From: an uncultured Bacteroidales bacterium
Lineage (GTDB): Bacteria > Bacteroidota > Bacteroidia > Bacteroidales > Muribaculaceae
DNA: 19,836 nt
NCBI GenBank assembly: GCA_900542185.1
Contig: UQMZ01000054.1
Location: 1 to 19,836 of the forward strand
Direction: 5' to 3'
Within the stretch, counting starts at the first letter, position 1. Each line of letters opens with the position of its first letter. The notes below the pieces were generated by a model that was given only the letters and a program-made list of their open reading frames with translations, ran no database searches and was not told where the DNA came from. Below, in pieces: positions 1 through 5,599 of the stretch. Made by a program: the position numbers and the translations under genes.

Positions 1-49
1 ACGAGATGAGCGCTAGTCTCGTGGGCTCGGAGATGTGTATAAGAGACAG
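1..49. other. Illumina Nextera adapter carry-over (not genomic)
   Basis: Bases 16-30 read GTCTCGTGGGCTCGG and bases 31-49 read AGATGTGTATAAGAGACAG, which together are the Nextera read-2 adapter ending in the 19-bp Tn5 mosaic end. Bases 1-7 (ACGAGAT) match the end of the P7 flow-cell primer, and bases 8-15 (GAGCGCTA) sit exactly where the 8-base i7 index belongs. The whole stretch is therefore library-construction sequence left on the contig end. Genomic sequence begins at about base 50. Confidence 0.97.
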
Positions 50-64
50 CCCTCCCCCTCTCCT

Positions 65-88
65 AATTAGCAATTAGCAATTAGCAAT
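65..88. repeat. Short tandem repeat (AATTAGC)x3
   Basis: The 7-base unit AATTAGC occurs three times head to tail (65-71, 72-78, 79-85), followed by a partial AAT. It is AT-rich and lies just before a GC-rich hairpin cluster. No function can be inferred. It begins only 15 bases after the adapter junction. Confidence 0.75.
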
Positions 89-107
89 GCCTTCCCTCCT
101 CCCTTCT

Positions 108-220
108 CCGTCGCGAAGCGGTTTCCGTCAGGAGCTCTGCTACTCCGGCGTCAGCCGCCCCCTCCGTCGCGGAGCCGTTCTGTTCCGGCGCTTAGCGCCG
201 GCCCCTCCGGCGTCAGCCGG
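108..220. repeat. Cluster of short GC-rich hairpins (REP-like)
   Basis: At least five small stem-loops lie in 113 bases: 112-120 (CGC/GCG), 146-157 (CGGC/GCCG), 162-174 (CTCCG/CGGAG), 185-201 (CCGGCGC-TTA-GCGCCGG, a perfect 7-bp stem) and 207-220 (CCGGC/GCCGG). The pieces are near copies of each other (CCGTCGCGAAGCGG and CCGTCGCGGAGCCG; CCGGCGTCAGCCG twice). There is no T-tract after any stem, so this is not a simple terminator. It resembles the modular palindromic spacers seen between genes in many Bacteroidales. It ends about 30 bases before surE. Confidence 0.65.
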
Positions 221-252
221 CCCCCATTTTAATTCAAAAAAACCAAATTAAC

Positions 253-1047
253 ATGAAGCCTCTCATACTTGTTACCAACGACGACAGCTACCGCGCCAAC
301 GGCGTACACGAGCTGATAGACCGCATGCTTGCTTTCGGCGACGTGGTGGCCGTCTGCCCCGACGAGCCCCGTTCCGGGCAGTCCATGGCCATAACCGTCA
401 ACGCGCCTCTCCACGTCAGGCAGAAGCCCGACTATAACGGCGCGAAGATATACACCGTGTCCGGCACCCCCGTAGACTGCGTCAAGCTGGCCATGCACCA
501 TATATTGGACCGCACACCCGACTTAGTTGTGGCCGGCATCAACCACGGCTCCAACTCGGCCGTCAACGTGCTTTATTCCGGCACCATGGGCGCCACTATG
601 GAAGGGTGCGCCTTCGGCATCCCCTCCATCGGGTTCTCACTTACGGACCATGCCATGGACGCCAATTTCACGCCCTGCTACAGGGCCATCGACATTTTAA
701 CCGAAGCCACGCTGAAACACGGTCTGCCCGAGGGCGTATGCCTTAACGTCAACGTACCCAATATCGACCGCACTCCGGAACGTATGCAGCTCTGCGTGCC
801 TTGCAAAGGGCGATGGAACGACGAATATCAGGAATACTTCGATCCGCACGGACATCCATTCTATTGGCTTACGGGCAAATACGAGAATCTGGAACCCGAC
901 AACGACCGGACGGACGAATGGGCCCTGGACCATGGATATGTATCCGTGGTGCCCGTCGCCATAGAACGTGCCGCCAACACTCCATGCGGAATAGACATTC
1001 CCTGGCTTCAGAAGGCGGTAGAGAACTACAATCAAATGAGTGTGTAA
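253..1047 (+). CDS. surE: 5'/3'-nucleotidase SurE
   Basis: The 264-residue product matches the SurE survival-protein family, metal-dependent phosphatases that remove phosphate from 5'- and 3'-nucleotides (some also act on short polyphosphate) in the cytoplasm. The N-terminal signature LVTNDD (residues 6-11) carries the two metal-binding aspartates D10 and D11. The serine-bearing loop PRSGQS (39-44) and the AGINHGSN motif (94-101) with the expected asparagine ligand follow. Residue 12 is Ser where many relatives have Gly. The length is usual for the family (about 250-260). ATG 253 puts the signature at the expected distance. No clear TAnnTTTG promoter lies in the short upstream stretch, which is cut by the contig end, so the true operon context is unknown. 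It converges with murF/alr. Confidence 0.95.
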   Translation: MKPLILVTNDDSYRANGVHELIDRMLAFGDVVAVCPDEPRSGQSMAITVNAPLHVRQKPDYNGAKIYTVSGTPVDCVKLAMHHILDRTPDLVVAGINHGSNSAVNVLYSGTMGATMEGCAFGIPSIGFSLTDHAMDANFTPCYRAIDILTEATLKHGLPEGVCLNVNVPNIDRTPERMQLCVPCKGRWNDEYQEYFDPHGHPFYWLTGKYENLEPDNDRTDEWALDHGYVSVVPVAIERAANTPCGIDIPWLQKAVENYNQMSV

Positions 1048-1068
1048 TTTACCCTTTTTAGCAACTTA

Positions 1069-1090
1069 TGTCCCATTTAGGACAATTTTT
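1069..1090 (+). terminator. Possible weak terminator of surE
   Basis: A 5-bp stem TGTCC/GGACA with a 6-base loop, starting 21 bases after the surE stop, is followed by ATTTTTG. The stem is short, so termination would be inefficient. The larger inverted repeat just downstream could do the job instead. Confidence 0.35.
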
Positions 1091-1096
1091 GCAGAT

Positions 1097-1137
1097 TTTA
1101 ACACATTTGAAGATTAAAAATATCCAAAAGTGTTAAA
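1097..1137. repeat. 13-bp inverted repeat upstream of the RNA-gene promoter
   Basis: The left arm TTTAACACATTTG (1097-1109) and right arm CAAAAGTGTTAAA (1125-1137) are reverse complements with one mismatch, separated by 15 bases. It ends 17 bases before the -33 box of the predicted promoter. It could be an operator for a dimeric regulator or a stem in the surE 3' UTR. It has no strong T-tract. Confidence 0.6.
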
Positions 1138-1153
1138 TTCTGCCCCAAAGTTT

Positions 1154-1186
1154 TTTGTTCATATCGGATTTGTTGTTTAACTTTGC
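1154..1186 (+). promoter_or_regulatory. Bacteroidota-type promoter for the orphan RNA unit
   Basis: The -33 element TTTG (1154-1157) and the -7 element TAACTTTGC (1178-1186) are 20 bases apart, matching the primary-sigma consensus known for Bacteroidales. Transcription should start near 1190-1193. It is one of the best promoter matches in the window, yet no ordinary gene follows it. Confidence 0.75.
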
Positions 1187-1190
1187 ATTC

Positions 1191-1465
1191 GTAAACGAGA
1201 AGGCCATGAAAGAGCCGGCTCCACTACGAATCCTCGGATTCGGGGAGGTTGCCGTTTTTGTTAACGTTTCCTCCGCCATCATACTTTTAAAGCGTTAGTG
1301 TTGGACGAAAGTCCAGTGAAAGATATCGTTTCATTGACAATTTATTGTTGCATTAGTAAAGTTATGGATTAATAGTTATTTTAGAATTAGGACCCACGGC
1401 GAAATTACAAAGTGATTTGTGATTAGTCGGAAATCAGATGCATAGTGATATGCGTCTGTTTTTTG
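1191..1465 (+). ncRNA. Putative structured small RNA, family not recognised
   Basis: A promoter at 1154-1186 and an intrinsic terminator at 1435-1464 bound a unit of about 275 nt. Inside are several clean stem-loops. CGAATC (1227-1232) pairs with GATTCG (1237-1242). GGAGG (1244-1248) pairs with CCTCC (1270-1274), enclosing CGTT/AACG (1253-1256 and 1263-1266). TGGAC/GTCCA (1302-1315) closes a GAAA tetraloop. AGTGAAA (1315-1321) can pair with TTTCATT around a 7-base loop. The only start-to-stop frame of note encodes 30 residues. I do not see the diagnostic motifs of tmRNA, RNase P RNA or SRP RNA; 6S RNA cannot be excluded by eye. It could also be an mRNA for the 30-residue peptide with structured UTRs. 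Confidence 0.55.
1206..1298 (+). CDS. Possible 30-residue hydrophobic peptide (doubtful)
   Basis: ATG 1206 opens a frame of 30 codons that ends at TAG 1296. It starts about 15 bases after the predicted transcription start. The peptide begins MKEPAPLRILGFGEVAV and ends AIILLKR, with a largely hydrophobic middle (about residues 9-28) flanked by basic residues, as in a small membrane peptide. Against coding, the same bases form at least two strong RNA stems (1227-1242 and 1244-1274), no homologue comes to mind, and a frame this long can arise by chance. Listed so that it is not lost; the RNA reading is preferred. Confidence 0.2.
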   Translation: MKEPAPLRILGFGEVAVFVNVSSAIILLKR

Positions 1466-1469
1466 TTTT
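1435..1469 (+). terminator. Intrinsic terminator of the orphan RNA unit
   Basis: CAGATGCATA (1435-1444) pairs with TATGCGTCTG (1449-1458) across a GTGA loop, with one G-T wobble. It is followed directly by TTTTTTGTTTT. This is a textbook rho-independent terminator on the plus strand. Confidence 0.88.
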
Positions 1470-1515
1470 ATACCCCCTGCTTTTTTTAGCAACTGTTGCT
1501 TAACCATAAAACAAT

Positions 1516-1545
1516 CGGACCCGTTAGATATATCCAACGAGTCCG
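1516..1545 (-). terminator. Probable terminator of the nnr-murF/alr operon
   Basis: CGGAC (1516-1520) pairs with GTCCG (1541-1545), then CGTT (1522-1525) pairs with AACG (1536-1539), with single mismatches between the segments and GATATATC at the tip. On the minus strand the stem is followed by ATTGTTTTATGG, an imperfect T-tract. It lies about 57 bases after the murF/alr stop. Confidence 0.5.
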
Positions 1546-1557
1546 GTCCACATTTAT

Positions 1558-1584
1558 CTTAACTTTCTTAACTATCTTAACTTT
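1558..1584. repeat. Tandem 9-bp repeat, three copies
   Basis: CTTAACTTT, CTTAACTAT and CTTAACTTT follow one another without gaps (1558-1566, 1567-1575, 1576-1584), between the murF/alr stop and its likely terminator. This would be in the 3' UTR of that operon. Role unknown. Confidence 0.6.
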
Positions 1585-1601
1585 TTAAACTTAAGATATC
1601 C

Positions 1602-4073
1602 TTATTCGCGGTAGTAGACGCGCTTGACGCGGGGGGAGACGGAGGTCAGGATCTCGTAGGGGATGGTGTCGAGCACGTCGGCCAGGCGTTCTACGGGCGC
1701 CTGACGGCCGAAGATCTCGACGGCGTCGCCTACCTTGCAGTCTATGTCCGTCACGTCGATCATGCAGGCGTCCATACAGATGTTGCCTACCGTCGGCGCC
1801 TCCTTGCCGTTGACTATCACGTTCACGGCTCCGCGCCCGAAGTGGCGGTTCATGCCGTCGGCATATCCGATGGCGATGGTGGCTATCCTGGAGTCGCGCT
1901 TCAACACGCCCCAGCGGCCATAACCCACCGTCTCGCCGGCTTTCCATTCGTGGATGGCGCATATCACGGTGCGCAACGTCGACACAACTGCCAACGGCTT
2001 CTCCTCGGGCATCTCCAGCGGCATCACGCCGTACAGACCGATTCCCAGGCGCGCCATGTCGTAATGATGCTCCGGATACCGCAGTATGCCGGCCGTGTTC
2101 AGCACATGACGCAGCACCCGGCCGTCGGTATGGTCCACGATATACTGCGACCATTCGGCATACCGCTTCAGCTGAAGCTGCGTGTACTCCTCCTGCTCCG
2201 GGCAGTCGGCCACGCACAGATGCGTGAACACGCTGCGGACCTTCACTTCCTCCACGCCCTCGAGGCGTTGCATCAATTCCGGCAGTTCCTCGCCGATGAA
2301 ACCCATGCGGTGCATACCGGTGTCGAGTTTGATATGGATGGGATAGCCGCTCACGCCGTTCTTGCGGGCCTCGCGTATCACGTCCTCCAGCATCCCGAAC
2401 GAATATATCTCCGGCTCCAGACAGTTGGCGAACATCGACTTATAGTTGGCCACCCTCGGGTTCATCACCATCACCGGCATGGTGATCCCCTTGTCGCGCA
2501 GTTCCACGCCTTCGTCCAGCACCGCCACGGCCAGGTATGCCGCTCCGGCATCCTGCAGCGTCTTGGCTATCTCATAACTGCCGGCGCCATATCCCGACGC
2601 CTTGACCATGCACACTATACCCGTGCCTTTCTGCAGATGACGACGGAACTGATTGAAATTGCTGACGATGGCATCAAGATTAACCTCCAGCACGGTCTCG
2701 TGACGGCGCGCCTCAAGCATTTCCTCTATTTCCTCAAATCCGGCTTCGGGGCTGCCCTTCAGCAGGATGGTCTCGTTGTTGAAGTCGGAACCGGACCGTG
2801 AGGCAGTGAACTGCCCCAGGCTTTCGTAGCACTCGGCGTTTTCGCCGAACAGCTCGCGGTGAGCCGCCAATTTCGGCCCGATACCCACAAACCGCGATAC
2901 GCCCGCGCTCTTAACAAGCCGGCTTACCTGACGGTATAGCGTATCGGTGTCCGATGTCTCGTGATGCAGGTCGCTCAGTATCAGGGTCAGCCCGCTGCCG
3001 GGAGTCTGACGACGGCGCGCGAAGTGCAGCGCAGGCCGCAGCGACGAGAAATCGGAAGTGTACTGATCGTGTATCAGTATGCAGCCGTTCACGCCGTCGC
3101 TCACGTTCAGGCGCGTGCCGAGCTTGTGCAGGTCCTTGAAATTGCGCGCTATCTCCTGCGCGTCCACGCCGCTGTACAGCATGAACGTCAGCGCGTTGGC
3201 TGCGTTCTCGAAGTCGGCGTCCGACGTCAGCGGCGCCTTCAGCTCGTGCTCCTCTCCTTTATATCGGTATGTAAGGTGTATCAGTCCGTCCTTGGTCTCT
3301 CCCTTCACGATATATACATCGGCCTCGGAATCGGAGTATGACCATGTGATTCTCCGCTTGCCGGGCGCGACTTGCTGCAACGCATCGGATATCAGCTTAT
3401 AGTCACGGCAATAAATCACGGTTTTGGTCTCGGGGCGCGACGCAAGCAGGCATTTCTCGCGCGCCTTCTCGGCATCGTCCGCAAATCCTTCGCTGTGAGG
3501 GTCCGACACATTGGTGATGATCACCACATCGGGGCGTATCACGTCGGCCAACGCCTGCATCTCGCCCGTACGCGAGATGCCGGCCTCCACTATGCCGAGG
3601 GCGGCCGATTCCGACAGTCCCCACATCGACAGCGGGACGCCTATCTGCGAATTGAAGCTGCGCGGGCTGCGCGACACGTCGGCCAACGGCTCCATCAGCT
3701 GGAATATCCATTCCTTCAGCGTGGTCTTGCCGCGCGATCCGGTTATGGCCAACAGCGTACCCTGAAACGATACGTCACGCGCTGTGAGTTTCTGCAACGC
3801 CCCGACAACATCGTCCACAACTATGAAATTCACGTCCGTGGCGTCGCGAAACTCCTCCGGCACACGTTCCACCACGAAACTACGCACACCGCGGCGGTAC
3901 AGGTCGCCTATGTAACGGTGGCCGTCGTTTCCTTTGGTGCGTATCGCGAAAAACAGTGTCCCTTCCGGATCCTCAAGCTCGCGCGAGTCCGTAAGCAGTG
4001 TCCTGATTTCCCCATGACGCGCCACATTTGCGGCGCCAAGCCTTTCCCCTACCTCATCTATCGTTCTGACCAT
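1602..4073 (-). CDS. alr: Bifunctional MurF-like ligase / alanine racemase
   Basis: This 823-residue fusion has a Mur-ligase half (about 1-450) and a PLP alanine racemase half (about 458-823). The MurF half should join D-Ala-D-Ala to UDP-MurNAc-tripeptide; the racemase half makes D-alanine, so substrate and user are physically linked. Seen in the ligase half: a DSR motif near residue 30, P-loop TGSRGKTT with K116, and TNVSDPH near 188. Seen in the racemase half: the PLP lysine K491 in MVKASGYGAG, the catalytic tyrosine Y718 in VGYGRWG and GNICMDACM near 763. The ligase motifs of the middle and C-terminal domains are unorthodox (HDQYTSD where MurF has DSYNANP). Such fusions are known in Bacteroidota. 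ATG 4073 is preferred over GTG 4076. It is the last gene of the operon, 21 bases after xseB, with a duplicated start region between them. Confidence 0.93.
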   Translation of the reverse strand: MVRTIDEVGERLGAANVARHGEIRTLLTDSRELEDPEGTLFFAIRTKGNDGHRYIGDLYRRGVRSFVVERVPEEFRDATDVNFIVVDDVVGALQKLTARDVSFQGTLLAITGSRGKTTLKEWIFQLMEPLADVSRSPRSFNSQIGVPLSMWGLSESAALGIVEAGISRTGEMQALADVIRPDVVIITNVSDPHSEGFADDAEKAREKCLLASRPETKTVIYCRDYKLISDALQQVAPGKRRITWSYSDSEADVYIVKGETKDGLIHLTYRYKGEEHELKAPLTSDADFENAANALTFMLYSGVDAQEIARNFKDLHKLGTRLNVSDGVNGCILIHDQYTSDFSSLRPALHFARRRQTPGSGLTLILSDLHHETSDTDTLYRQVSRLVKSAGVSRFVGIGPKLAAHRELFGENAECYESLGQFTASRSGSDFNNETILLKGSPEAGFEEIEEMLEARRHETVLEVNLDAIVSNFNQFRRHLQKGTGIVCMVKASGYGAGSYEIAKTLQDAGAAYLAVAVLDEGVELRDKGITMPVMVMNPRVANYKSMFANCLEPEIYSFGMLEDVIREARKNGVSGYPIHIKLDTGMHRMGFIGEELPELMQRLEGVEEVKVRSVFTHLCVADCPEQEEYTQLQLKRYAEWSQYIVDHTDGRVLRHVLNTAGILRYPEHHYDMARLGIGLYGVMPLEMPEEKPLAVVSTLRTVICAIHEWKAGETVGYGRWGVLKRDSRIATIAIGYADGMNRHFGRGAVNVIVNGKEAPTVGNICMDACMIDVTDIDCKVGDAVEIFGRQAPVERLADVLDTIPYEILTSVSPRVKRVYYRE

Positions 4074-4102
4074 CACTCGGAATCGTTCTGACCATCACTC
4101 GG
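4060..4102. repeat. 22-bp tandem duplication over the xseB/alr junction
   Basis: The 21 bases at 4060-4080 recur exactly at 4082-4102, one base apart, giving a period of 22. On the minus strand each copy contains GAGTGATGG. The upstream copy supplies the xseB stop TGA (4097-4095), which overlaps an ATG (4095-4093). The downstream copy supplies the true alr ATG (4073-4071). Since 22 is not a multiple of three, the upstream ATG is out of frame and reads into a stop after 13 codons. Confidence 0.95.
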
Positions 4103-4316
4103 CCTCCATTGTATCTTTAAGGGCGGACAGACATTTCTCAACTTCCTTGTCTACCTTGAACAGACGCTCCTTGCAGAAGCTCAGCAGCTGCAGGGCACGT
4201 GTGGCATAACCCGACAGACTGTCGATGTCACACTGGTTGGATTCCATCTTCGCCACTATCGCCTCCAGCTCGCTTATGGCCGAGGCGTATGTCATTTCCT
4301 TATTGTTTTCTTCCAT
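4095..4316 (-). CDS. xseB: Exodeoxyribonuclease VII small subunit
   Basis: The 73-residue product is the small, helical subunit of exonuclease VII, which binds the large subunit in several copies and is needed for its activity on single-stranded DNA. It shows the family pattern YASAISELEAIVAKMES (about 10-26), then a mostly helical second half with a final VEKCLSAL helix. The length is normal for XseB (about 60-80). It starts 11 bases after the xseA stop, the usual partner order xseA-xseB, so the two are surely co-expressed. Its stop lies in the 22-bp duplication, but the reading frame is intact. Confidence 0.93.
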   Translation of the reverse strand: MEENNKEMTYASAISELEAIVAKMESNQCDIDSLSGYATRALQLLSFCKERLFKVDKEVEKCLSALKDTMEAE

Positions 4317-4327
4317 CTTTTCTCTCT

Positions 4328-5590
4328 TTATTGTGCATTCCGGGTTTCGGCGTCAACCGAACGCACCTCCGAGGTCAACGTGCCGTCGGTCAGCGTTGTC
4401 TCCACTATGTCGCCCGGATTCAGGGCCGTAACGCTGCTGACGGCATGGCCGTTGACACGCGTTATGCTGTAACCCCTCTTTAATGTGTTTATGGGGCTGA
4501 GAACCCTCTGCAGTCCCTCTAAGCGCTCCAGTCCGTATTTGTTCTGCTGCAGGGTCCTGCGCGCCGACTCGGTGACGCGGGACGCTATCTGCTGCAGCGA
4601 CATCCGCGCGCGCAGCGTCCTTGTGGACACCACGGACGGCAGCATGGCCTCATATTGATGCAGCCGTATATGCTCACCCTTCATGGCCTCCGATATGTAA
4701 CGTCCTATGCGGCGGCACCCCTCGTAAGCGGCCATGTAGGTGTTGTCCAATTGCTGCAATATCCATGCGGCCACGGCCGTGGGCGTCTTGCAGCGCACGC
4801 ACGCCAGCTCGTCGAGCACCGTGCGGTCACGCTCGTGTCCGATGCCCACCACTACAGGCAGCGGGAACCTGCACACGCGCGCCGCCAGTTCGTAATTGTC
4901 GAATGCGTTCAGGTCGGTGGTGGCGCCGCCGCCGCGGATTATGACCACGCAGTCGAACATGTCGCGGAACCGTTCCACCCAGTCCAACGCGGCCATCACG
5001 GTGGGCACCGTGCGCTCTCCCTGCATCACCGCCGGGAACAGCATCGGATACACCACATATCCCTGTGGATTGGCCGACAGCTGGTTGACGAAGTCGCCGT
5101 AACCGGCGGCGCCCGCGGCCGAGATCACCGCCACGCGCTGCGGCGTCGCAGGCACGGGCAGGCTGCGGTTCAGCCCTATCAGTCCCTCGCGCTCCAGACG
5201 CGACAGTATCTCGCGGCGAAGGCGCTCCATGTCGCCGAGGGTGTACGACGGATCGATGTCGCTGATCACGAAACTCAGGCCGTACACCTCATGGTGGTTG
5301 GCCGATCCGCGCACCAACACCTTCAGCCCGCTCTGTATGTCACGCTGGGTGGCGCTCCAGAACTTGCGGCGCAGCGCCTCGAAGGTGTTGCGCCATATCA
5401 TGGCGCGCATCTTGGCGCGCATGCCGCCGCGCTCGTCCTTCTCCACCAGCTCCATGTAGCAGTGACCACCGGCCACGCGCACGTCGCTCAGCTCGGCCAT
5501 CACCCACGCCCCCTGCAGGTCGGGGTTGGACCGCAACGTGTTGCCTACCAGCTGCTGGTAGCGCCATAATGTCAGATATGTCTCAGGCAT
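4328..5590 (-). CDS. xseA: Exodeoxyribonuclease VII large subunit
   Basis: The 420-residue product is the catalytic subunit of exonuclease VII, which degrades single-stranded DNA from both ends in repair and recombination. An N-terminal OB-fold (about 1-110, with WVMAELSDVRVAGGHCYMEL) binds DNA. The conserved catalytic domain follows: ISAAGAAGYGDF (157-167), the hallmark VVIIRGGGATTDLNAFD (215-231), and VVVGIGHERDRTVLDE (246-261). A helical region and a short C-terminal segment with LKRGYSI complete it, as in other XseA proteins. The length is near the family norm (about 400-460). It follows the DUF4831 gene by 9 bases in the nnr operon. Confidence 0.96.
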   Translation of the reverse strand: MPETYLTLWRYQQLVGNTLRSNPDLQGAWVMAELSDVRVAGGHCYMELVEKDERGGMRAKMRAMIWRNTFEALRRKFWSATQRDIQSGLKVLVRGSANHHEVYGLSFVISDIDPSYTLGDMERLRREILSRLEREGLIGLNRSLPVPATPQRVAVISAAGAAGYGDFVNQLSANPQGYVVYPMLFPAVMQGERTVPTVMAALDWVERFRDMFDCVVIIRGGGATTDLNAFDNYELAARVCRFPLPVVVGIGHERDRTVLDELACVRCKTPTAVAAWILQQLDNTYMAAYEGCRRIGRYISEAMKGEHIRLHQYEAMLPSVVSTRTLRARMSLQQIASRVTESARRTLQQNKYGLERLEGLQRVLSPINTLKRGYSITRVNGHAVSSVTALNPGDIVETTLTDGTLTSEVRSVDAETRNAQ

Positions 5591-5599
5591 CTTGTCAGG

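Larger units (their letters stand above)
1048..1590. other. Gene-poor intergenic region with RNA and regulatory signals
   Basis: This 540-base stretch has no convincing protein gene. In order it holds a weak hairpin after surE (1069-1084), a large inverted repeat (1097-1137), a near-consensus promoter (1154-1186), a structured untranslated unit (about 1191-1434), a strong terminator (1435-1464), a 13-base palindrome AGCAACTGTTGCT (1488-1500), a hairpin facing murF/alr (1516-1545) and a 9-bp tandem repeat (1558-1584). Each is listed separately where it can be supported. Confidence 0.8.

Noticed and set aside
31..49. Tn5 mosaic end suggesting a natural transposon boundary
   Set aside because: It is preceded by the complete synthetic Nextera adapter, index and P7 end, and there is no transposase gene or matching opposite end.
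108..220. Possible CRISPR array because of repeated palindromic units
   Set aside because: Units are 13-17 bases, unequal and without regular spacers, and no cas genes are present.
1300..1320. GGACGAAAGTCC resembling the GGAAAGTCC signature of RNase P RNA
   Set aside because: The surrounding conserved RNase P RNA sequences are missing; it is a simple 5-bp stem with a GAAA tetraloop.
1842..2801. Long open frame of 319 codons on the plus strand
   Set aside because: It is antisense to the murF/alr fusion, His/Arg-rich and without family motifs, as expected from the codon bias of the real gene.
4655..5569. Long open frame of 304 codons on the plus strand
   Set aside because: It is antisense to xseA, whose motifs are complete; the composition is His/Ala/Val-rich shadow.
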